Origin: an uncultured Clostridia bacterium
Lineage (GTDB): Bacteria > Bacillota > Clostridia > Christensenellales > CAG-314
Direction of reading: 5' to 3'
Assembly (NCBI GenBank): GCA_937875645.1
Contig: CALLXO010000224.1
Span: 1 to 13,177 of the forward strand
Length of the DNA stretch: 13,177 nucleotides
The notes beneath the pieces were generated by a model. That model searched no databases, was not told the origin of the DNA, and saw only the letters and a list, made by a program, of their open reading frames with translations. The position numbers and the translations under genes are program-made. Shown here piece by piece: positions 1 to 7,618 of the stretch; position 1 is the stretch's first letter; each line of letters starts with the position of its first letter.

Positions 1-3000
1 ATTGTATGGCTTTAAAGGAAATTTCTCTTCCAAGCAGAGTGACAAAAATCAGCTCAAGAATGTTTTATTATTGCGGATTGGAGAGCATCACTATCCCTGC
101 TTCGGTTACTGTTATCGAACAATATGCATTTGGTTCATGTAAAAATTTAACAACAGTTATTTTTGAGGACGGCAGTCAATTAACAGAAATTCAAAGAAAC
201 GCATTTGCTGGCTCTCCACCTGATCAGTACGGCAGTTCTTCTTACAATGCACCTATAGAAGATCTTGTTTTACCCGAAGGCTTGTTATGTATTCGACAAT
301 ATGCATTCTATTATACGCAGTTGACGGATGTAATACTTCCGCAAAGCTTAACGACAATTGAACAATATGCATTCAGCAATACTTCGCTGACGGCAATCAG
401 TATTCCTAAAAATGTTACTACACTTGCCAATTATGCTTTTAGCAGCAACAAACAATTGGCTACCATTACCTTTGCGGAGGACAGTCTTCTTGAGACAATA
501 AACACGGCGGCGTTTAACTCAGCACCAGTTACACAACTTGTGATTCCCGCAAGCGTAAAGGAAATTGGTTATTCTGCATTTTCCTCCAACCCTTTGCTGC
601 AATCAGTAACTTTTGCGCATGGTCTTGTGACCATCGGTAATACCGCATTTAACGGCTGCAAAGCGTTGTCATCTCTTAGTTTTCCTGCAACTGTTACAAC
701 AATTGGAAGTAATGCATTCAACGGTTGTTCAGTAACAACTATTACATTTAATACTTATACAGAGGGTGAAAATATCGGTAAGTGTGATATCTCAAGTATT
801 GGCGGAAGTGCATTTGGCGGAACTTCTATCACGCGTTTTGATTTTCCAGTAAGTACGTCAAATACAATATCATTGGGAGCAACGATTTTTGTTGGTTGCA
901 GACAATTAACTACGATACATATATCCAAATCGGTTACGTCGGGTATTGACTCTGCCTTTAACAAAGCACCTGCACTTGAAACAGTTGTCGTAGCTGAAGA
1001 TAACATAAATTATAAAGCTGACGAGAATTTGCCTATTATCTATAATTCTGAAGGTAGCTCCATCCTCTTTGTGTACGGTGTTTTGAGAGAAGGTATATTC
1101 ACTATAAAACCCGGAGCCAGTGAAATTGGCGCAAACGCTTTTAAAAACCAGGTATATCTGACGGAAATATACATTCCTGATACTTTGGTGACGATAGGCG
1201 AATATGCGTTTTTAAACTGCTATAATTTGGAAAAAGTAGTATTCTATAAAACTATATCAGACGGCGAAACTTATGTAGCAGATAGAGATGAGTATGGTAA
1301 TCTTATCCCCGTAGGTGTATCTGCTCTTAGGGCAATGGGTCAACAGGCTTTTGCTTGCTGTACTTCACTTACTGCTATCACTATTCCTGAGGGTGTAACT
1401 TCTATTTTAAAAGAGGCATTTTACTATTGCATTTCTTTGCCCGAAGTTACTTTGCCAAGTACTTTAAAGATTACCGATACGTCCACCTATTCGCCTTCTT
1501 CTTATATGTTCAGATACTGTTATAGCTTAAAAAAGGTTACTATCAATACAACCTTTACGCAAGAAGGCGCAGTAATGGGTGCTTATATGTTTGATGAATG
1601 CAGATCCCTAGATGAAGTAATATTTACCGAAGGTATAACAACCCTTAGCAATTATATGTTTAGAAATTGTACCTCTTTAACTAATATTACCCTTCCAAAT
1701 TCTTTGTTATCAATAGGTAACAGTGTCTTTGCCAATAGCGGATTAACAGGCATAACATTCCCAAACTTCTTACAGTCAATAGGTACTTACGTTTTCGAAA
1801 ACTGTACGGAACTGGAATCAATAAGCTTTAAAGATAATTTCAATTTGGAAAGTTTCAGCAATTACTTATTTAGCGGCTGTACTTCGCTTGCAACGGTAAC
1901 AATTGGCACAAACAGCTCTATTACAGCGTTAAATAACTATATGTTTAAAGGGTGCACATCTTTAAAAACAATAGACCTTTCTAATCTTTCCGCTTTGGTG
2001 TTTATGGGACAATATACCTTCCAAAACAGCGGTCTGGAAAGTATCGTGATACCTGAGACAGTGGTACACTTCGGCGATTCCTCGGGCAAAGCCGCTACAA
2101 AATCAAGTAGCTCATACCTTTTTGATGGGTGCGCAAATTTAGCAAGTGTAACTCTTTCTTCTGCTTTTGGTTCTATCGGGGGTTATGCTTTTCAAAACTG
2201 TACAAGTTTGACAAAAGTCACATATACGGGCTATGAGGGAGAGGACGATTTTGCCCTTCCTGCTACAACAACAGTTGTAGGTACGCATGCTTTTGAGGGC
2301 TGTGCGGCCCTTGCTTCTGCTAATTTGTCAGAGGTAACATCTCTTGGTACTTATACCTTTAGATATTGCACATCACTAAATTCCGTAACGTTAAACAATG
2401 CGCTTAAGGCGTTGCCTAATTATATGTTTGATGGTTGTACGTCGCTTACGGAAATTACTCTTCCCAGCGGTTTGACAGATACAGGGACATATACTTTCCG
2501 TGACAGCGGATTAGAGACCATAACGGTCCCTGCTACGGTTTCAAAATTTGGTACTTATGTTTTTGCAGGCACAAAGCTAACCTCCATTGATATTTCAAAC
2601 GTAGCAGCCACAACCGTAAGTAATAATATGTTTGATGGTTGCACCTTGTTAGAGACTGTAAAACTTAGAAGCTCATTGAAAACACTGGGCAATAATATGT
2701 TTGCAAATTGTACTTCACTAAAAACAATTACTCTTCCCAGCAGTTTGAATCATATGGGAACTCGTACCTTCCAAAACAGCGGATTAGAAAGTATTGTTAT
2801 TCCTTCTGGTGTGACACGCTTTGGTACTTCTGCTACTGGTACTGTAACTGTTAGTTCAGCATCATACCTCTTTGACGGATGTCTTGATTTAAACTCTGTT
2901 ACCATTCAGAGCGAAAATTTTGTGGGTATTGGCGCTTATGTGTTCCAAAACTGCATTAGTCTTGAACAATTTACAATTCCTTCTACTGTAACAATTGTGG

Positions 3001-4313
3001 GAAACTATTCATTCAATGGCAGCGGTCTCAAAAATGTAAACATTACTCCTTCTTTGTCAACAATTGGCACTGCTGCCTTTGGGGGATGTATTAACCTTAC
3101 AGAGTTCTTTGTAGATTCGAGTAATAGCAATTATTCCGTCAATAGTGAAGGCATTTTGTTTGACTCAGAAGGTAAACTTATTTGCTATCCCGCAGGTAAA
3201 GAGGAAATGGTTTGGGAGGATATTACTGAAATTGCATCATACGCATTCTATGGCAATAATAAAATAACTGAAATTACCATTCCCGAATCGGTGACATCCA
3301 TTGATACGTATGCGTTTTACGGTTGTACGGCATTGACGACTGTTACCGTTCCTGCTGACAGTGTTTTAGAAACGATTGGTAATTATGCGTTTTATGGTTG
3401 TACGGCATTGACAACAGTTGCTCTTGATGCCGAAAATAGTGTTTTGGCGACTATAGGAGATTATGCATTCCAAAATACGGCACTTGCAAATATTACATTG
3501 CCTAATTCATTGACTTCTATAGGCAAATTTGCGTTTTCTAATAGCGGTTTTACAAGCTTTACTATACCGGCACAAATAACATCAGTTGGAGAAGGTGCAT
3601 TTAACGGATGCTTGCTGTTAGCAGAAATCACTATTTTGTGTGATGCTACCTTTGCAACTAAAATATTTGAGGGTTGTGAAAATCTTGCAACGGTAATATT
3701 TGGCGACAATGTAACCACAATGGGACAATATATGTTTGCAGGGTGTATGCAAATTAATACTGTTACACTTTCCAACAGTCTTACTGCAATTTCAAATTAT
3801 GCTTTCCAAAACAGCGGTATTACTAATATTGTTATTCCCGATTCCGTAATTACCATAGGTAACTATGCTTTTGACGGATGTAGTGCATTAACTACTGTTA
3901 CCATTGGACAGGAAAGTCAATTACAGAAAATTAACCAATATGCTTTCCAAAATTCTGGTATTACGAGTATTTATACTCCGGCGACAGTTGTCACAATAGC
4001 GTATAATTCCTTTAACGGATGCACCGCACTACGAAGCATTGTCATTGAGGAACCATTGGAAATGTTGTCCATTGGGTGGGGCGCCTTTTGGGGTTGTACT
4101 TCTGTAGAAAGCATTATAATTCCCGAAAATGTCAAATTGAACGGTCGTGATATCTTTAACGGATGGACGGCATACCAAACTATTAACATAACACGTTCAC
4201 AGTACGATATTATGGAGGATTGGTCAGGGACGACATCTGCTTCTGATACTGCGTGGAATTGCAATTGCAATGCTATTATTGTTTGGGAATATGCTGTTCC
4301 TGCAGGCGAATAA
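1..4313 (+). CDS. Giant BspA-like leucine-rich repeat surface protein, 5' end missing
   Basis: Almost the whole 1,436-residue visible product is made of BspA/LRR_5 repeats of about 23-25 residues with the pattern F-x-x-C-x-x-L-x-x-I-x-I-P-x-x-V-x-x-I-G-x-x-A-F. Proteins of this family are usually exported and displayed on the surface, where they bind host or other cells; that role is inferred here. The ATG at 6-8 is not the true start: the frame is open upstream, and TGT at 3-5 supplies the conserved Cys of a repeat (C-M-A-L-K-E-I matches the consensus C-x-x-L-x-x-I). The gene therefore begins before the window, and any signal peptide is unseen. Two non-repeat insertions of the N-x-Y-type 'cap' module lie near residues 320-360 and 1035-1075. 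The C-terminus has no LPXTG motif, membrane helix or other visible anchor, so attachment would have to come from the missing N-terminus. TAA stop. Confidence 0.9.
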   Translation, partial: CMALKEISLPSRVTKISSRMFYYCGLESITIPASVTVIEQYAFGSCKNLTTVIFEDGSQLTEIQRNAFAGSPPDQYGSSSYNAPIEDLVLPEGLLCIRQYAFYYTQLTDVILPQSLTTIEQYAFSNTSLTAISIPKNVTTLANYAFSSNKQLATITFAEDSLLETINTAAFNSAPVTQLVIPASVKEIGYSAFSSNPLLQSVTFAHGLVTIGNTAFNGCKALSSLSFPATVTTIGSNAFNGCSVTTITFNTYTEGENIGKCDISSIGGSAFGGTSITRFDFPVSTSNTISLGATIFVGCRQLTTIHISKSVTSGIDSAFNKAPALETVVVAEDNINYKADENLPIIYNSEGSSILFVYGVLREGIFTIKPGASEIGANAFKNQVYLTEIYIPDTLVTIGEYAFLNCYNLEKVVFYKTISDGETYVADRDEYGNLIPVGVSALRAMGQQAFACCTSLTAITIPEGVTSILKEAFYYCISLPEVTLPSTLKITDTSTYSPSSYMFRYCYSLKKVTINTTFTQEGAVMGAYMFDECRSLDEVIFTEGITTLSNYMFRNCTSLTNITLPNSLLSIGNSVFANSGLTGITFPNFLQSIGTYVFENCTELESISFKDNFNLESFSNYLFSGCTSLATVTIGTNSSITALNNYMFKGCTSLKTIDLSNLSALVFMGQYTFQNSGLESIVIPETVVHFGDSSGKAATKSSSSYLFDGCANLASVTLSSAFGSIGGYAFQNCTSLTKVTYTGYEGEDDFALPATTTVVGTHAFEGCAALASANLSEVTSLGTYTFRYCTSLNSVTLNNALKALPNYMFDGCTSLTEITLPSGLTDTGTYTFRDSGLETITVPATVSKFGTYVFAGTKLTSIDISNVAATTVSNNMFDGCTLLETVKLRSSLKTLGNNMFANCTSLKTITLPSSLNHMGTRTFQNSGLESIVIPSGVTRFGTSATGTVTVSSASYLFDGCLDLNSVTIQSENFVGIGAYVFQNCISLEQFTIPSTVTIVGNYSFNGSGLKNVNITPSLSTIGTAAFGGCINLTEFFVDSSNSNYSVNSEGILFDSEGKLICYPAGKEEMVWEDITEIASYAFYGNNKITEITIPESVTSIDTYAFYGCTALTTVTVPADSVLETIGNYAFYGCTALTTVALDAENSVLATIGDYAFQNTALANITLPNSLTSIGKFAFSNSGFTSFTIPAQITSVGEGAFNGCLLLAEITILCDATFATKIFEGCENLATVIFGDNVTTMGQYMFAGCMQINTVTLSNSLTAISNYAFQNSGITNIVIPDSVITIGNYAFDGCSALTTVTIGQESQLQKINQYAFQNSGITSIYTPATVVTIAYNSFNGCTALRSIVIEEPLEMLSIGWGAFWGCTSVESIIIPENVKLNGRDIFNGWTAYQTINITRSQYDIMEDWSGTTSASDTAWNCNCNAIIVWEYAVPAGE
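2016..2970 (+). repeat. Higher-order duplication of an LRR block (250-codon offset)
   Basis: The segment encoding T-F-Q-N-S-G-L-E-S-I-V-I-P at about 2016 reappears at about 2766, exactly 750 bp later. Similarity continues downstream of each copy: a Ser/Thr-rich insertion, then S-Y-L-F-D-G-C and later Y-x-F-Q-N-C-x-S-L. The matching insertions show that a multi-repeat block was duplicated, not just a single LRR unit. The outer limits are approximate and were judged by eye. Confidence 0.6.
3309..3412 (+). repeat. Recent tandem duplication inside the LRR gene (75-bp period)
   Basis: The 29 bases at 3309-3337 recur at 3384-3412 with a single C/T difference. The offset is exactly 75 bp, or 25 codons, which is one LRR unit. 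Both copies encode Y-A-F-Y-G-C-T-A-L-T-T. Most repeats of this gene have diverged well beyond this, so this pair looks like a young in-frame unit duplication. Confidence 0.8.
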
Positions 4314-4511
4314 TAAATTTCGTTTGCTACAAGAATGTAAGAGAATACTAATAAAATAATCCTCCTTTGGTAAAACAAATTACCAAAGGAGGATAAGGAA
4401 AAAACGCAGTATAAGTTTAGCTTGATGACGAATGTACATAATTACAGATATAAATTATCTGTTAGCATTTTAAAGCGAAATGCCGTATATATGTAATAGG
4501 AGGTTAAAAGT
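4314..4511 (+). promoter_or_regulatory. Intergenic leader of the InlB-like membrane protein gene
   Basis: This 198-bp gap holds the hairpin at 4359-4394 and the ribosome binding site GGAGG (4499-4503), 8 bases before the ATG at 4512. A possible promoter is TTGATG (4423-4428) with an AT-rich GATATAAA stretch at 4447-4454. The spacing to TATAAA is 20 bases, so the match is weak. No other gene is supported here. Confidence 0.3.
4359..4394 (+). terminator. Perfect 15-bp stem hairpin after the LRR gene, possible terminator
   Basis: Bases 4359-4373 are the exact reverse complement of 4380-4394, with a 6-base loop (AACAAA). It sits 45 bp after the stop codon of the LRR gene, where a terminator is expected. 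There is no T-run after the 3' arm on the + strand (it continues TAAGGAAAAAAC). The T-rich flank lies on the other side, so the structure resembles a minus-strand or weak bidirectional terminator. The 5' arm contains CCTCCTTT, identical to the anti-Shine-Dalgarno tail of 16S rRNA, and the 3' arm contains the matching AAAGGAGG. Confidence 0.5.
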
Positions 4512-5519
4512 ATGGATTCAAAAACTATTCTAAAAAATTACTATTCGCGTTTAGCGAAGGAAAGTTTTATTAAGTCTCTAATGTGGGGACTGTTAATAGG
4601 CTTTTCTATGCTTTTGATATCTGCAGCCGTTTGTTGGTTTGTAGCATTCAAAGGCATATGGCTGTGCATTGTACTTTTTGCGGTAGCTACAGCGGGAGCA
4701 ACACCAATTCTTTACTATAAAGTATTTAAACCCACCGTAAAGAAGACTGCAAAACGTACCGATGCTTTGGGACTTGAAGAACGGCTGTTGACAATGACCG
4801 AACTTGAAGGGGACAATTCGTACATTGCAAAGAGGCAAAAAGAGGATGCCTTGGCTGCCTTAAAAAAGGTAAGCTCGAAGCTCATCAAATTTGCTATTCC
4901 CGTCCATTTAATTGTCACTTTAGCTATCGTTGCCGTTTTTGGCACAGGAATGACAACTGCCGCAGCATTAAGAGAGGTTGAGGAAGAAGTAAAACCACAA
5001 TACTCAATTTCTTACAGAATACAGGGCAGTGGTAGCATACAAGGTGAAGTTTCGCAAGAGGTAGAAGAAGGCGAAAGTACAATTCCCGTTATGGCTATGC
5101 CTGACGAACATTGGGTTTTTGTTGGATGGTCAGATGGGTATGCAGACCCCTATAGACTGGATACGGAAATATCTGATGACATAGAAGTCTACGCACTTTT
5201 TGAGGAAATGGATCAACCGGAAAATTTAGATGAGGATCCCAACGATAACGACGGCGAGGGCGAGGGGGAACTAGGCGAGGGCGAGGGAAATCCGTTTCAA
5301 TTGCCGGATGAAAAGCCCGGAGACGAAAATGAAGATGAAAAAGAAGGAGGTGGCGCCTACGAGGATAAAAACCAAATAATTGACGGCGAAACTTATTATG
5401 GCGACTCCAATTTCGACAACGCTTACGATGATGCAATGGATGACTTATCGGGAGACAATGATATGTCTGACGATTTAAAGGGTATTATCCAAGATTATTA
5501 CGATACTATAGCAAAATAA
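4512..5519 (+). CDS. Membrane protein with DUF4175-like loop, InlB B-repeat-like domain and acidic tail
   Basis: A 335-residue protein with three predicted membrane helices at about residues 22-46, 48-69 and 127-150. The intervening loop (about 71-126) contains D-A-L-G-L-E-E-R-L-L-T and then R-Q-K-E-D-A. This resembles the membrane-proximal part of DUF4175 proteins, which accompany MoxR/VWA genes; the match is by eye and is an inference. The region outside the membrane has an InlB/Listeria-Bacteroides-type beta domain at about 163-231, with the hallmark W-V-F-V-G-W-S-D-G and V-Y-A-L-F-E-E. It is followed by a Glu/Asp/Gly-rich linker (about 232-285) and an acidic C-terminus. With the N-terminus inside, this part lies outside the cell. 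The start is fixed by GGAGG at 4499-4503. It probably belongs with the downstream MoxR cluster, although 188 bp separate them. Exact function unknown. Confidence 0.8.
   Translation: MDSKTILKNYYSRLAKESFIKSLMWGLLIGFSMLLISAAVCWFVAFKGIWLCIVLFAVATAGATPILYYKVFKPTVKKTAKRTDALGLEERLLTMTELEGDNSYIAKRQKEDALAALKKVSSKLIKFAIPVHLIVTLAIVAVFGTGMTTAAALREVEEEVKPQYSISYRIQGSGSIQGEVSQEVEEGESTIPVMAMPDEHWVFVGWSDGYADPYRLDTEISDDIEVYALFEEMDQPENLDEDPNDNDGEGEGELGEGEGNPFQLPDEKPGDENEDEKEGGGAYEDKNQIIDGETYYGDSNFDNAYDDAMDDLSGDNDMSDDLKGIIQDYYDTIAK
5253..5287 (+). repeat. Short direct repeat encoding a Gly-Glu linker
   Basis: The 14-mer GGCGAGGGCGAGGG occurs at 5253-5266 and again at 5274-5287. It encodes the G-E-G-E-G-E-L-G-E-G-E-G linker (residues 248-259) of the membrane protein and is far more GC-rich than its surroundings. 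Such a tract can change length by slippage. Confidence 0.7.
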
Positions 5520-5552
5520 ACTTAATTAATGCAAACAATAAAGGCAAGAAAG

Positions 5553-5619
5553 ATAGAGCAATTAATACTCTTTAGTTCTTGAGTTTCTCAAATAATTAAG
5601 GAGATCTTAATTGCTCTAT
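5553..5619 (+). promoter_or_regulatory. Long-range inverted repeat / imperfect hairpin upstream of moxR
   Basis: Bases 5553-5565 (ATAGAGCAATTAA) pair perfectly over 13 bp with 5607-5619. The 41-base intervening region can itself form a small hairpin (TTGAG 5579-5583 with CTCAA 5587-5591) and a few extra pairs at its base. No T-run follows the 3' arm, so it is not a classical terminator. It could be an RNA processing or attenuation element, or protect the downstream transcript. Function is inferred from position only. The rest of the 188-bp gap shows no gene and no convincing promoter. Confidence 0.5.
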
Positions 5620-5691
5620 GCAAAATTTTAAATGAATAGCAACAACACAGAGACTTGAAGAGATAAAAGATAATAATCTAACAAAATAAAA

Positions 5692-5710
5692 GAGAGGTAC
5701 ATAAACATTG
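5692..5710 (+). promoter_or_regulatory. Ribosome binding site and TTG start of the MoxR gene
   Basis: GAGAGG (5692-5697) lies 10 bases before TTG at 5708-5710. No in-frame ATG or GTG lies between the upstream in-frame TAA (5702-5704) and this codon. The next in-frame ATG is about 70 bases downstream and would remove conserved N-terminal sequence, so TTG is the best start. The site is weaker than those of the neighbouring genes. Confidence 0.65.
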
Positions 5711-6700
5711 GCTACAGAACAAGAAATAATTAAATTTGGTCAACAATGCGAGGACATATTCAAGCAAACTTCCCGTGATATGATTGGGCAAAAAGATGTA
5801 ATAGAAGGCGCCATAATTGCTATGATAGCAGGAGGCAACGTGCTTTTAGAAGGCGTACCCGGTGTAGGCAAAACGCGTCTTGTCAGGTCATTAGGTAGGG
5901 TTTTTGATTTGCCCTTTTCGCGTATTCAATTTACGCCAGACTTAATGCCTGCGGACGTTACTGGCACAAACATTATCGTAAAACAAAAAGACGGAAATTC
6001 CGCTTTTAATTTTCAACCGGGTCCAATATTTAGCAATATTATACTTGCTGACGAAATAAACCGAGCTACACCAAAAACACAGTCGGCATTGTTAGAAGCG
6101 ATGCAGGAGCATACAGTAACTGTTATGGGTGTTTCTCGTAAGCTTCCAGAACCATTCTTTGTTCTTGCAACACAAAACCCTATAGAGCAAGATGGAACAT
6201 ATCCGCTACCCGAAGCACAGATGGACCGTTTTATGTTTAAACTTATTGTTCCTAACCCTGGTCTTGGCGAATTAAGGGAAATTGTTAATATGACACAAAA
6301 AACGATGGCAGAAGTTGCAGACCGCGCCTGTACGGGTGAGGAATTATTGAAAATGAGAGAAACTGCAAATCAAATACCCGTCGCGAGTGATGTTTTAGAT
6401 TATGCAATGCGTTTGGCTAATGCAACGCACAGTGTGAGTGAATGTTCTTCTGAAGCGGCGAGAAAGTATATACGTATTGGTGCAAGCCCCCGTGCTGGAC
6501 AAGCGTTTATTTCTGCTGCTAAAGTCAAAGCTTTAATAAATGGTAGGTTTAATGTAGCATATTCGGATATTGAAGAATTGGCATATCCGATACTTCGCCA
6601 TCGTATCAAGATGAATTTTGAAGCTATAGCAGAGCGAATTTCCCCAGATGACGTTATTAAAATGATTTTAGAAGAAATTGGCAGAAAATATAAAAACTAA
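5708..6700 (+). CDS. MoxR-family AAA+ ATPase
   Basis: This 330-residue protein has the usual length and full motif set of MoxR ATPases. Visible are Walker A G-V-P-G-V-G-K-T (49-56), Walker B with I-L-A-D-E-I-N (about 112-118), sensor 1 A-T-Q-N-P (154-158), the L-P-E-A-Q-M-D-R-F arginine-finger segment (R174) and sensor 2 in G-A-S-P-R-A-G (258-264). All expected catalytic residues are present, so it should be an active cytoplasmic ATPase. MoxR proteins work as chaperone-like machines with VWA-domain partners, and three such partners follow directly. It begins with TTG; the DUF58 gene starts 18 bp after its TAA, indicating cotranscription. The client of this machine cannot be read from the sequence. 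Confidence 0.95.
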   Translation: MATEQEIIKFGQQCEDIFKQTSRDMIGQKDVIEGAIIAMIAGGNVLLEGVPGVGKTRLVRSLGRVFDLPFSRIQFTPDLMPADVTGTNIIVKQKDGNSAFNFQPGPIFSNIILADEINRATPKTQSALLEAMQEHTVTVMGVSRKLPEPFFVLATQNPIEQDGTYPLPEAQMDRFMFKLIVPNPGLGELREIVNMTQKTMAEVADRACTGEELLKMRETANQIPVASDVLDYAMRLANATHSVSECSSEAARKYIRIGASPRAGQAFISAAKVKALINGRFNVAYSDIEELAYPILRHRIKMNFEAIAERISPDDVIKMILEEIGRKYKN

Positions 6701-6708
6701 TAAAACTT

Positions 6709-6721
6709 GGAGAACATAATG
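6709..6721 (+). promoter_or_regulatory. Ribosome binding site deciding the DUF58 start
   Basis: GGAG at 6709-6712 lies 6 bases before ATG 6719-6721. An in-frame TTG at 6707 overlaps this Shine-Dalgarno and has no site of its own, so the ATG is preferred. Confidence 0.75.
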
Positions 6722-7618
6722 AAAGTTTCTTATTTAAATGATCAATTTTTCAGTCGGCTAGAGGCGCTATCATTAAATCTAAGGATGAATCTTGCTGGTT
6801 ATTTTGGCGGAAAACACCTTGTCCGTACATACGGACAAACTGTGGAGTTTGCCGATTTTAGAGAATATCAGTTAGGGGATGATATACGTCGCATCGACTG
6901 GAATTTATTTGCCCGTTTTGAAAAGCATTTTTTAAAGCTTTTTACAGACGAAAGGCAAATGCAAGTGCAAATATTTTTAGATTGTTCTGCTTCTATGGGA
7001 AAAGATAATCCACAGAAATCAGCATATACGGTGGCAACAGCTGCCGCCTTGGGCTTTTTGGCAGTACATGATATGGACAAAGTATCATTCCATCTCATGA
7101 AAGGAACAAGCTCAGAAAATCCGTTTGGTACTATTGTTGGTAAAGAGGCTTTTTTTAGAGCAATAAGTTCTTTAAACAATTTGGTATTTGATGAGGAAAC
7201 AGATATTGAAAAATGTGTTACAAGTTGTACTAATACCAGTACTAACAACGGAATAAGTATTATTATATCTGACTTTTTTACAGATACCGATTGGAAAAAA
7301 GCGGTGGATTATTTGTGCTATAAACGCAGGCAAGTATTACTAATACAAATACTCTCTCCTGAAGAAGACGATCCGTCTTATGACGGTAGGTATAGTTTAA
7401 TTGATTCGGAGGCAGTAGATATATCAGACACAAAAAATATGAGATTAAGAATTACACGTAGTTTACAAAAGGCCTATGAGCAAGCGATGATAGACTTAAA
7501 AAAGGATATTAGTTCTTTTTGTGCTAAGCGTAATGTAGATTTCATTTCTGTCCGTTCTGATAATCCTATTGAGAGAGTAGTGTTTGGTGAATTGTTAAAG
7601 GTAGGTATTATGTCATGA
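6719..7618 (+). CDS. DUF58 domain protein with VWA-like fold
   Basis: A 299-residue cytoplasmic protein of the DUF58 family (YeaD2-like), the usual partner encoded next to MoxR. The diagnostic DUF58 segment R-E-Y-Q-L-G-D-D-I-R-R-I-D-W is at residues 48-61. It is followed by a VWA-type core with the metal-binding motif D-C-S-A-S (88-92) and a second acidic strand I-I-I-S-D-F-F further on. No membrane helix is visible, as in shorter members of the family. Family knowledge suggests that it binds the MoxR ATPase or its client; the exact role is not established. Its TGA overlaps the next gene's ATG (ATGA, 7615-7618), a strong sign of translational coupling. Confidence 0.92.
   Translation: MKVSYLNDQFFSRLEALSLNLRMNLAGYFGGKHLVRTYGQTVEFADFREYQLGDDIRRIDWNLFARFEKHFLKLFTDERQMQVQIFLDCSASMGKDNPQKSAYTVATAAALGFLAVHDMDKVSFHLMKGTSSENPFGTIVGKEAFFRAISSLNNLVFDEETDIEKCVTSCTNTSTNNGISIIISDFFTDTDWKKAVDYLCYKRRQVLLIQILSPEEDDPSYDGRYSLIDSEAVDISDTKNMRLRITRSLQKAYEQAMIDLKKDISSFCAKRNVDFISVRSDNPIERVVFGELLKVGIMS

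Noticed and set aside
3971..4378. 135-codon minus-strand frame under the LRR gene end
   Set aside because: Antisense to conserved LRR coding sequence, begins with TTG inside the hairpin, and its composition is that of a shadow frame.
4425..4496. 23-codon frame (ATG 4425 to TAA 4494-4496) before the membrane protein gene
   Set aside because: The only strong Shine-Dalgarno upstream is about 31 bases away inside a hairpin, and the product has no recognisable features; chance is sufficient.
5095..5436. 113-codon minus-strand frame opposite the acidic linker
   Set aside because: The His/Arg/Pro-rich product is just the reverse complement of the Glu/Asp/Gly codon tract.
6707..6718. Alternative TTG start four codons upstream for the DUF58 gene
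   Set aside because: It overlaps the Shine-Dalgarno that serves the ATG at 6719 and has no site of its own.
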